DNA of 64,000 nt. It comes from Steinernema hermaphroditum. Lineage: Eukaryota; Nematoda; Chromadorea; Rhabditida; Steinernematidae. The notes under the pieces are model-generated. The model had not been told where the DNA came from. It saw only the letters and a program-made list of their open reading frames with translations, and made no database searches. The stretch lies in NCBI GenBank assembly GCA_030435675.1, contig CM059622.1, positions 12,586,001-12,650,000 on the forward strand. The letters are read 5' to 3'. The position numbers were made by a program, and so were the translations under genes. Below, piece by piece: positions 10,898 to 21,035 of this stretch (its first letter is position 1; each line of letters opens with the position of its first letter).

Positions 10898-12879
10898 ATG
10901 AGCACCAAAAGCCGCGTTGGAATCATCTTCATATGCTTCCTGAACATCTACTTAATTACCTACTCTTTCAATTTGAGTCCCCTTTTCTACGTCTATCGGC
11001 CACCACACCATGATCTCCTTTTGATCGATCCACACGTTCTGGCTTGTTTGACTTGCCCTATTAATCAGACACAATTCGTTCACTACGCCAGCTTTAGTGG
11101 AGTGCACGGACACAGAAAAGGAAAGCTTATTCACAAAGCATACAACGATAACAATAAAGACTTTACCATTTTTGATCTCAATGGCGAGAAGCGAGCAGTT
11201 AGAAAGTAAGTCCCTCTCTTCACTGCATGATGTACACTGATGACAGATTTCAGACGGAAGAAGTCACATTCAACGGAGTCAAGGTGATTGTCCCCGTTGA
11301 CCGTCACAGATTCGTGTGGGAGTGGAATCGCGGCCGATTGATTGACTGTGAAGACGTCAAAATGGACAGAGATCCGACGGAGAGTCGAGTGATTAGTCTT
11401 GACTTCGTCAACGAGATGGCCGACCTAAGAGACTTGATGATATCCTACAATGTGACTCCGATGCTGAGCGATGGAAGTTTATTAGGTAATTTGAGTTGTC
11501 TACTTGCATATCGTATTAAGATATTTTAAATGCAATTTTCTTTTTTTTTTTTGGAGGGTAATTTGTGCCCCCAGCGATCGGTCGGGTCGTCCACTCGCTC
11601 TCTCTCTCTCTGAAGCTGTCTGAGCCGATTGAGTTGAGTGAGCGGTCGTTCTCGGCCGTCGTTGTTGGCGCAATGATCGCCCCGGCTCCCAGAAGGCCTG
11701 GAACACCAGGGAGCCGTAGTTCCACCGTCTTGCCAAGAAGCCCGTCACTGCCGCCCGACTCCACCCGCGCCACCAGAGAAGTCGAAGAAGCGTTGCAATT
11801 CCGAAGTCCGCGTCGCCAGCTGCCCTGATGGTTCCCGGTTCGCCTGTTGTGCTCCGACAACGCGTTTCGCCTGCATGCCTGTTCTTCACTCGTGCCGCCC
11901 GCGGATGCCGCCGAAGAAGCTCCTCAACTTCGACGTCCGCGCCGCCACCTGAGCTGAAGATGGGTTTGCTGTGCTCCACCGTCTCCGGAATCAGCTCTTC
12001 GCCTTTCTGATGCCCGCGCACACTAATGGGATCGCCGTGCTCTACTCTGATGTGCCGAAGTCAGAAGAAGACCGGCGACTACGGAGTGATAATGTGTTTC
12101 TTGTGCATATATATGACGTCTCGCAACTCGTGAAACTCGTTTCTTTTTGGAATATTTCATTTCCACGAACCGTATGAAACCACGTTTTTTCAAATCGACC
12201 CCTACTCTTTGATGTCCTCTTTTATTATTATTAGACGCAGCTCTCTGAGCTTTGTTTGATCGTCCCTAGTCACAAACAATGGTTCATTGAGGTCAATTTA
12301 GGCTGGTACCGTGAGTGCAGCATCATCCCCCACACAACTGACATTGACTTCGTAGTGCTCTACGAAGAGCACTCCGAAGCGCTGATTGAAGCGCTCAAAA
12401 ACTCGAGGAAATTCGTTACCTATTGGATGCTGGGCAAATACGACGACTGCTTCGAACTCACTGTTTACCGAAAAGGCATCAAAATCGACATTTTCTATGC
12501 GTATGGAAATGATGACCACGGTCATTCCACAACGTGTGTCATGAAAATCTGGAAAAAAGAGAAGATACTGCTCAAGCAGGCCTACCTTTCCAGCGACAAT
12601 ATTTGTGCAGCTGATTTCCTCGGGCGGCTGATGTATGTGAACTGCAATGCGAGGGAAGCCATCGAGGTATGTTTTCGAACGTTTCGTTCTTATGTATTAT
12701 TTCCCATTTAGACATCGTTTGGAAAGGATTGGAAGCAGGATTATCACTCGGCAAACTATTCCACTTACACGGAAGCCGTGAATTTGTTAAGAACCGAAGT
12801 GTGGCCAAATAGTATTTGGAATCAAGTTTACAGAGTTGTGAGAGAGAACGCTCAAGCGTACAGCTTAAAGAATCCATAG
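10898..12879 (+). CDS. fukutin/LicD-like type II membrane protein
   Basis: Chain 10898-11205, 11247-11485, 12302-12666, 12712-12879 gives 359 residues. The N-terminus is a short basic stretch followed by one membrane anchor (VGIIFICFLNIYLITYSF), i.e. type II Golgi/ER topology. The join of exons 2 and 3 recreates the family motif DGSLLGWYRECSIIPHTTDI (about residues 177-196), the nucleotidyltransferase-fold motif shared by LicD, fukutin and FKRP, whose acidic TDIDF residues bind metal; a late FGKDW...DY block also fits. Known family members transfer ribitol-phosphate or phosphocholine to glycans; the acceptor here is unknown. Intron 2 is 816 bp against about 40 bp for the others, because of an inserted repeat. 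An AATAAA cluster follows at about 12893. Confidence 0.85.
11541..12040 (-). repeat. poly-A-ended insertion in the fukutin-like intron (repeat family copy A)
   Basis: Within intron 2 lies a GC-rich block ending, on the minus strand, in a run of twelve A (T run at 11541-11552). Its core, read on the minus strand, contains CTTCTGGGAGCCGGGGCGAT, CATTGCGCCAACAACGACGG and GAACGACCGCTCACTCAACT, which recur in diverged form at 12985-13170 and 13370-13665. Long open frames here (114 and 173 codons minus, 87 plus) reflect GC richness. The A-tail suggests a retroposed origin. The upstream boundary is approximate. Confidence 0.55.
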
Positions 12880-12984
12880 ATGAGCGAAAAAATAATAAAA
12901 TAAAGATTTAATACAGCAGAAGAGTATAAAAACACATTATGGCTTTCAGTTCACCAGTTCGTACTAGACTTTCAGAGGTGCAAG

Positions 12985-13170
12985 TTTGACTTCAGTGGAC
13001 GGCGCGGGTGCAGTCCGGCGCGGGAAATAATCTTTTTAGCAAGACTATGGATCCCTGATATTCCACGCGTTCTGGGAGCCGGGCCGATTATTGCGCCGGC
13101 AACGATGGCCGAGAACGGCCGCTCACGTAACTCATTTAGAAGACCGCTCACAAGGGACCTATCCCTATAA
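12985..13170 (+). repeat. repeat family copy B
   Basis: Shares CGCGTTCTGGGAGCCGGGCC, GATTATTGCGCC and GGCCGAGAACG.CCGCTCAC with the intron insertion at 11541-12040 (which is inverted relative to this copy). About 185 bp recognisable; no poly-A end visible. Confidence 0.6.
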
Positions 13171-13369
13171 CTGGGCTTTAACAGCACTATATCACCCAAC
13201 CCCTATCTTTTAACCTATTTTTAGATTCTCTCTCCTGAGATGCTGCTGAAGCCACACACGGTGCTGCGCTTCCCGCCCACAATTCTACCAGTGTACAAAA
13301 TTTTGGCCAAATCGGCGTTTATCACTTCCAGTACTTCCCTTGTTAGTTAACTCATTGTGCACGGGCTTC

Positions 13370-13665
13370 AAAGCGGCGAAGAGGCTGGTTCAAGAGCAGG
13401 CACGACGTCGGAGACTGGCAAAGTGTAGCGGAGACTATTTGCTGTTCGGCTGGAAGCGTAGACATCTGCGTTAAAGGGAATCTTCGGCTTGGCGTCGCGA
13501 GTAGTCGCGGGGGGTAAAGAGCTTCTTCCTCAGCTGGATGGAGCTGCGGCAACCCTGGTGTTTCAGGCTTTCTGGGACCCGGGACGATCATTGCGCGATG
13601 GTCAAGAACGACCGCTGTCTCAACTTATTCGGGGGACCTTAGAGTGGACCGAGCGCCATCGGCTA
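13370..13665 (+). repeat. repeat family copy C
   Basis: Core CAGGCTTTCTGGGACCCGGG, ACGATCATTGCGC, GAACGACCGCTGTCTCAACT matches copies A and B, in the same orientation as copy B. The upstream part (GAGCTTCTTCCTCAGCTGGA) also has a counterpart in copy A. Non-coding as far as I can tell. Confidence 0.6.
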
Positions 13666-13776
13666 AACGTTCCTTTTACCGCCTGTAAGTTGAGCCGAAA
13701 TTTGGTCTTCTCACGTTTTTTTGATGAAAGGCGGCTTTTGTCATTGTCCACGTTCAAGATTGCTCAAAATTTATCA

Positions 13777-13782
13777 TTTATT
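13777..13782 (-). terminator. candidate hmr-1 polyadenylation signal
   Basis: AATAAA on the minus strand, the first canonical hexamer I noted downstream of the cadherin stop codon; it would give a 3' UTR of about 490 nt. Confidence 0.4.
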
Positions 13783-14255
13783 ATGTTTTTGTCCTTTTGA
13801 TCATTCCATTTGAGTATAATAGCTTTGACGGGGAACATATCACAACAAGAAATCTGAAAGTCGGCGAGGCAATGTGTCATCGACAAAGGGTGGCTGTGAT
13901 GAAGACTTGATATAAGTGTGGTGGGACGTGACCTACTGATCAAAAGACAGTGATGAAAGAGAAGAGGAGGCAGCCTGATCGGAGGCGAAATGCACCAAAG
14001 CAGAACTCGAATGCTGAGCAATGAGCAATGAGATGTCGACGTATGTACAACAAGGGAAGGGGAAGAAGTCGATAAATTAAGTACAAGACACAAAGGGAGA
14101 GTTTGTTTGTGGAGAACAACAAGTGGAAGGACACAACGTGGAAGTGAAATGATGCGCGGGAGGGGCAAGAGGAGATTTCTGCGCCGTTTTGCCTCAGTAC
14201 CCATCAGGGCAAAACCGGGATTGGAAGGAAGTGGACATAGATGTTGTGGAAGGCT

Positions 14256-17200
14256 CTATTCGCGGTGACCGTAGTCGTTGAAACGAGGTCCCCATCTCTC
14301 GGACTGGAAAAGCAATCGATTAGGAGGAAGTTCGTAGAGTGTGGATCTTACGTCTTGATCAACAGGTCCATTGGGGGTCTCATCGGAGGCTGACTCGAGC
14401 GAATCCAGAGTTAGCCTGGAGACGTTGTCGCCTTCGGTGTTGTACATTCTAAGCTCGTCATAGGGACCTGTGTTCGGATCGGTTTCGAGATCGTTGATCC
14501 TTGAGTTCAACTTGTCGTCTGAAAGAAATCAAATAAAAAATGCGCTTAGATTCAAAATTGTTTACCGATTGGTCTCGGCGCTGGGAAAGCCTTGGCCGGT
14601 CCTAAGTCAGCTCCGTCGATGGGCATCACCGGCTTCCTCAATCCAGCGATGTTGTGTCGAGTGTTGTCGGCCTCTCCGCCGCCTTCCACGTCGTATGGTC
14701 GTAGGTTGTCCCGCTTCATATCCTCCGGACGAACATCCTGCGCGATGGACTTGCCCGATCGGGCAGCGTACATGAAGATGACGAGCATGGCGAGGAGCAG
14801 CAGGGCAATGCAGCCCATGACGATGACGATAGTCGAGGTGGTGACTCCGAGCGTGCTCACAGCCAACATCTCTCCACATCCTTCCAACACGCCTCTTTCA
14901 TCAATGAGGGGTCGGTTGCCCTCCGGGCAAGTACAGACGGCTCCCTTGAAGTGGCGATCATTGCACACGTAGGGTGCAGGGCAGCTCAGAGAGGCACAGG
15001 TGAGGCGAAGAGAGCATCCCTCCTTGATTCCAGAAATTTGTTTGATCGTGAACAGTTCCGTGCTTTGAGTCGGTGGGACCTGTCGCGCGTGTCGAAGGGC
15101 GCCAGGCTTGGCACCTTCTTCTCGTTGCAGCGGCAGATTCTTGTGGTCCCAGCGGAAGGTGCCCACGCATCCCATGAACCCGTGGCCGAACGCTCCTCCC
15201 GTTCCAAGCTGGATGTCGCTGATGGGAAGCATATAAGCTTGGCTTTGCGATCCAACGGGGTTCAGAATTTCGGAAGTGTGGTAGATGCCGTCGATGGAGA
15301 GGGAAGCTCGAGTTGGGTTCCGGTTGAACTGCATCCAGTAGGAAGTATTGGCGTGGAGTCGCATCTGAGTCAGCGCCAGTTTGATCTGATCCGTGTTGGC
15401 GCCTCTCATCGCATCGAACTCCGCCTTAGGAGCGTAGTTTTCGATGTAGGTGCTGACTGATCCCCGTTCCGCATTGGATCCGTATCCAAGCTGACCGCTT
15501 CCGGCGTTGGCCTTGCCGGCGATGAACAGAACTCCCGTGGAAGTGAGCTGTTTGGTGAGATCCACCAAGACGTTGTAGCCGATCGAGGCGCCAGGTCCGA
15601 ATTCCACCCATCCGACCTGCATGTCGCAACGGTCGCCACTGTATCCGGGGTCGCAGATGCACTTCGGCACTTGGGTGTCCATGTCGGCATAGCAGTCGCC
15701 ATTGACGCAGTAGTTGAGCGAGTCGATGCTGTTGGAGTCGCAGGCGGATCCCCAGAAGCCACAGCCCTCCTTCGAGTTCTCAGCCCTGGCAGGCGTGGCG
15801 AGATCGTACTGGTCGTTGTTGACGTAAAGGTTGCGCAGACATCCCTTGAGGCCGTTGGTGATGGTGACGACTCCAGGGTACTCGGCATTTCCAGAAAGTG
15901 GAGCGACGCCTCCGACCTGCAGAGGGGCTACGATGTTCAAACGTTCGTCGTCGTCCATAGTGCGCTCGCTCTTTCGGCAAGTGGTTCCATCGTTCGCGTC
16001 ATCGGGCTGCAAATCCATGCAGCTATCCAGAACGAGCTCCAAGCTGCGTCCGATTTGGGTTAACGCCACCGTGTGCCATTTTCCGTCGTTCAGCTTCGGC
16101 GATCTCGGAATTTCCAGATGTGCTGGTGAACGGCCGTTCAAGTTCATGTCCACGGACAGCATTCCTCCCATCAGCTGGATGCTGATGAAATCGCCATAGT
16201 CAACGACGGGAGCGCTGCTGTTCCGGCCCATAGGTCCGTTGTAGAGGAGCATCGCGTTGGGCTCCTTGGTCATGAACTCGAACGTGATGTTGAGAGAAGT
16301 GCAAGCAGGCATAGGCTTGAACCAAGCGAAGCCATTTCCGTCGAACGATCGAGTGGTACCCTGACAGCGGAATCCCTTGAGCATGTTGTTGCGGCATTCG
16401 CAGCTAAAGTAAACAAATTCGATAAGTGTCGGTGATTGGAAGAGCAAACAACTTACAAGAATCCGGGATTTGTGTTGTGGCAGACGCCGTCGTTGTAACA
16501 GACGCCGGCTTCGCATTGTGCAGGAGGATCGAAGACGGGACACACGCATTTGTCTTTTGAGAAGGCGTTGACTCCGACGAGAACGGTGCGGTTAGCGGAA
16601 ACGACGACTCCGGACTAAAACATAGCGGAATTAACTGCTGATTTGCCACATTTATCTATCCCTCCCTCATCTGCTTCTAGCCTGGCGCTAATGCTCAGTT
16701 CTGTTATGACTTTTTAGACAAGAACCTCTTAACGATAACGCCCTTCTTATGTTACCTCTTGTGAGGTCACCCGCATCTCTTCATGCAACCGAAAAAGCCT
16801 GCCGCGTAACCTAATCCTCCTTCAAATCCGCCTCTACTCTAATGCCTATTATGCGCCCTAATCCCAAGCCATCGCCGCTTCTGTATCTCTTTCGGCACCT
16901 CTACGCAAACAGAAGCTCTGCAAAACCATAAAACAAACACTTACAAAGTCGGCGCTGTTTTCCGTTTGACATCCGTTGTCGCAAAGTGTGAACTTGCACA
17001 TGTCGATTCCAACGGAAACGATAGGCGCTCCAAGAAGCTTCTCAATTTCGGACTTGTGCTGAGCGACGATACCGTTGAGGAGGACGGAGCTGCGATCTTT
17101 GCTTGCGTGAGCAGAGAATCGGACATCGATGACTTCCACAGTGTCCGTCTGCAGATCGGCGCGGTCTTCTTTCACGGAGAACACGGTGATTGCGGTGCTT

Positions 17201-20200
17201 CCCTTCAGCCATTCGTACATCGCGTCCATGAATCGCTTCATCGGCGATTCTCCATTGGCATCCTGCTGCAGGAAGTCGGAGGCACTCTGGTATCCGCCAG
17301 GACCCTTCAGAATCCGAAGAGATCCCTGATTCTGGAAGGCTGCATCGGGAAGAGCGCTCACGACGACTCTGACCCAGCCTCGTGCTTCTTCGTTGCGCTT
17401 CTTGTCGATGACCTTAGCGACAAGTTCGTAAACGCCTGGTTTCATTCCGGGTCCCATTGTGATGTCTCCATTGGGGGAGAGCGAGAAATCGCTGTTACCG
17501 CGATCTTCCCATGTGTATTCCTTGTCTCCGTTGTCCCAATCGTCCTTGTCTTCGACGAACACACGGCCAATCATCGTCTTTTCAAGCCTGCCTTGGTAGC
17601 TGTGGACGTAGATGGTCATGCGGCCGTCGTGCATCGGATTATCGTTCTGGAAAAGAGAGCCGAAGGTTAATCCGATTAGGCAAACGATGGAAGGATGTCG
17701 GAAGGAGGCTAGTGGTCTTTTAGGTAAGGTTAAGGACCGAGTATAAAAAAAAGATTAGAATAGTCCTTACCTGATCACCAATGAATACGTATACGTCTCT
17801 CTCAGATCTGAGGCCACCGTTATCGGTGATTATCACCGGAATGGCGATCGACTTTCCGGGGAATTCAGCTTCACGGTCGAAAGGAACAAGAGCCTTGACG
17901 GTCATGGATCCATTTCCATTGTCACCAGCTAAACTCATCGAATTATCACCATGATATAGAAGACAGTTCTTACCTTGGTCAAAGGTGATCGAGAGGAAGT
18001 TTCCATATTTGAAGCCAGGACCCACTTCCATTGTGAACGGAGGACCATTTTGGCGCTCATCTCTGTCATAGGCTCGAATCTCGCAAGTAGGCTGCATCGA
18101 AGGATCGGTGTTTTCCATGAAGATGCATTGAGTCGGGACGGTGTACGGGATGGGCGAGTTGTCGTTGACGTCCATTACCGTAATCTCAACTCCGAGACGA
18201 CCAATATTGCCATTGCTGTCGTAGGCTTCGATTCCGAGCTTGTAGAAGGGAAACTCTTCGCGATCCAACCGCTGGGCCGTGTAGAGATTTCCATTTTGGT
18301 CGATGGAGAATTGTCGTTTTGGATCGGTGGTACGGTCGATTCGGAACCTAAAAGTGATGGTAATATTATAAGAGTTTTGAAACTTCATCCGCTCATCTTA
18401 TGTGCCCATTTTCTGTCCCCGAATCAGCCTGTTAACCCCTTCCAATATCTTCTCTATTCGATGACGTTCCGTCGACTTTCGATCAAGTTCACGAAATCGC
18501 CCATCAAGTGAACGTCTCACCATAAATTTCCCGACCTCCCGTGGATTCCTGCTTCTTTCGAACGCATCAAGTTCAAACTCCATCACGTTTGTGTAAAAAA
18601 CGTTGCCGATAAACGTGCCCTCAGGCGCCGCGCGTGCTTTATTGCCCTGCCAACTGCTTGATTTGTGACGAGTGGTCACCTCGCTGCTTTACGTACCACC
18701 GATAGCAGCAGATCCATTGCTCACTCGTTCCCACAGGTGAGCAAATAACAACACATTAATTATTCAACCCCGGGAATAAATCGTTATTCTTGTTCGGTTG
18801 CCATGTCCCTCTGCAGTGGCGTCGACGTAAACATGCGTAATGTCCAGATGGACATTTGATGCCACGGCTCTCACGCTTAAGACTATAATAGCGGCTTGGC
18901 GGCTGAGCACATATGGACCCGATGATGATGATGGCCACGCGCTGCGGCAACGGAAGTATAGGGACGTTTTTTGAGAGCCTCTCGAGAGCGCGAGCGAACA
19001 AAGGAAGGTGATGAGCAGTGCGGGAAGCGGCCACTTTTGATGTGGAAGGGAAGCGGCTGATGGGAAAAAGTGAAAGCTAGAGAAGTACTGAATGCGGATG
19101 TACTTCAAATTAAGAAGAGGGCCGTGTAGAGGAGATCTAATCGAAAAAGCATACTGTTTGAGATGGAAAGGCATACTACTTTGAAACGTCTCAATCACTA
19201 CCTCCTTACATAAGAATATTGGAATGCAAATCGTCTAAATGGCCACTTATTCCCAATTAAGCTTCTTTCTCCCAAATCGCATTCAACCATTTCTCCTAAT
19301 CCCTCGATTCGGGTCAATCGATTATTCCTCAAATTGGCTTCCTTTGTCCTTGCAATTCGACCTTGGTCGCCGGCGGAGTCATAACGCCGACGCCGCGGCA
19401 CCTCTACCGAATTCCGGCAATTACTGCCTGTCAATAACAGCGTCTTTTCTGCGGCGCCGGCGACGATCGGCGAGTGTTTACCCGAGTGGACCTCCCGGCG
19501 CAGCACCTTGTCCATCGCCGTCAACCTACATTCTTGAGATATTATGACCGATTAGGTGGAATTTTCATATGTTCCCGTTGGAAAGGTGCGACCTTCGGCG
19601 CACCGCACGGGCGGACAATGATAGATGGAGTTGGAGGAAATCGCTTTTGACATTTCCAAGCCATAGGTGAAGGTGTGGGAGCGGCTGAGTGAGAAGAGAC
19701 GTGTTTGAGGATGACACTTATGATGTAAGATGACCTAATGGGACCATGGGAGGTGTATGGGTTGCGCAACAGTACTTTACGTGAGTGATACTCAGAAGAG
19801 GGTCATGTTAGAGAGTTCTTTAACGGTCATTAAGATGCGATTTCGAAACACTAGCGCATTTTTGAAGGCCTTATCTTGCTAGCGGATCAAGTTTCCCCTG
19901 TCCGCTTCCTCTTTCGTGCAAATTGCCGACGCCATGTCCTCCAAGTACATCAGCAAAAAAAACTCTCTCCGCTGCACCGAACAAAGCGTCCGTTCGTCCG
20001 TAATCTGACCTTTCCCGCCGGCCATCTCTGACTCACCTAACCCAAACAGCGCCGCCACCCCGGCATATACGGTCTCCCGCCCTGGTGACGTATAGCGGTC
20101 GGGCCGTGTGAATTTGCATAAATTATTCAGTGTGGGCACTTAGCGCGCCACCCTTAGACGAAGAAAGGGTTCTTCGTCTCGTACAAAAGGCTGCAGCACA

Positions 20201-21035
20201 AGTTTATGGGATGTAATTATCGCGCTAGCCGCCCTTACAAAGGTCAAAGGGTCATGCAAGAGCGTCCCGACGCGCGGTGTTGCGAGCTTTGGAACTTAAT
20301 CGTCGCAGCGCCATGCTGAGAAAGTGGTGACATTGAAGACCGACGAGATGGCTGACTCGAAGACGGTTTGAGTGACAGCAATTCGATGTTGGCGGTGCGA
20401 TTGAGGGACGCGGCAGGGGATCGCCAAGGCCATCTAAGGCTTAGTTGCCGGTTTTTCCAGGTTTATGATCGAATTGGGCGTTTTTACGGGTAGCTCGACA
20501 TGTGGGAAATGGGAGGTGCAGGTGGATTTCCGGGTAAAAAAAGTGGAAACAAACACAAAATGTTTACCGTAAAGGCTTTTGACATTTTGACAGAAATGTC
20601 CAGCACGACATTTCAGTTCAAATCTGTGGACAATTAAGACGTGCTCGACCTTCAGAACACAGTACCACACGTAGTACATTAAGTTCACAGTATGGTTTTC
20701 AATTCGAACACCCAACTTCTACATATATTCATGATAAAGTAGCCAATTAGATCAACAAGATCTCCCCCCTATACCATAAAACAAAGAGTAACAACTTACG
20801 GTAGTTTCGAGTTACTGTTACTGTGATCCTGACTGGCACCAATGGTGGTGATGAGCGAATTTACAGGGGCAGATTCGCTGATATTGTGCTTCACATACAA
20901 CTGAATGGGCTGATTGCCCCCGGCAAAATTCACAAACCGGGAACTGCCCACTCCCGCGTTAAACGGAAGCGACAGTTCCGGCTGTGCGTGGACGAGAAGG
21001 AACGCCGCCAGGAGCGGCAGTATCCTCCGAATCAT
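14256..21035 (-). CDS. hmr-1: classical cadherin, short isoform from an internal promoter
   Basis: First exon 20800-21035 starts [18 protein letters not shown], a clear signal peptide, and ends in a GTAAGT donor at phase 2. That phase matches the acceptor of the shared exon 17974-18347, so it splices in frame into the common 3' exons (14256-18347) and gives 1226 residues. The long-isoform exon 31286-31515 ends in the same phase, so the two 5' parts are interchangeable. The product has only the last membrane-proximal cadherin repeats, the primitive classical-cadherin region, EGF/LamG modules, membrane helix and catenin-binding tail. In C. elegans the short form is the epithelial adhesion receptor and the long form is neuronal; the sequence supports the same division here only by architecture. 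The start ATG is 21033-21035. Confidence 0.85.

Larger units (their letters stand above)
12880..14255. other. convergent 3' flanks of the fukutin-like gene and hmr-1, with two repeat fragments
   Basis: Contains repeat copies B and C (annotated separately) and the presumed hmr-1 3' UTR. On the minus strand an AATAAA lies at 13777-13782, about 480 nt beyond the hmr-1 stop. The 146-codon minus frame at 13764-14204 lies in that UTR and is not supported as a gene. Confidence 0.5.

Noticed and set aside
10303..10901. 154- and 116-codon overlapping plus-strand frames
   Set aside because: Overlapping frames in a GC-rich patch, no ATG-supported motif, membrane pattern or splice sites; directly upstream of the fukutin-like start.
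11500..12021. 173-codon minus frame inside the fukutin-like intron
   Set aside because: Lies in a GC-rich repeat whose other copies are broken in this frame; best explained as repeat sequence.
13764..14204. 146-codon minus frame after the hmr-1 stop
   Set aside because: Lies in the presumed 3' UTR, leucine/serine/proline-rich by composition, no homology recognised.
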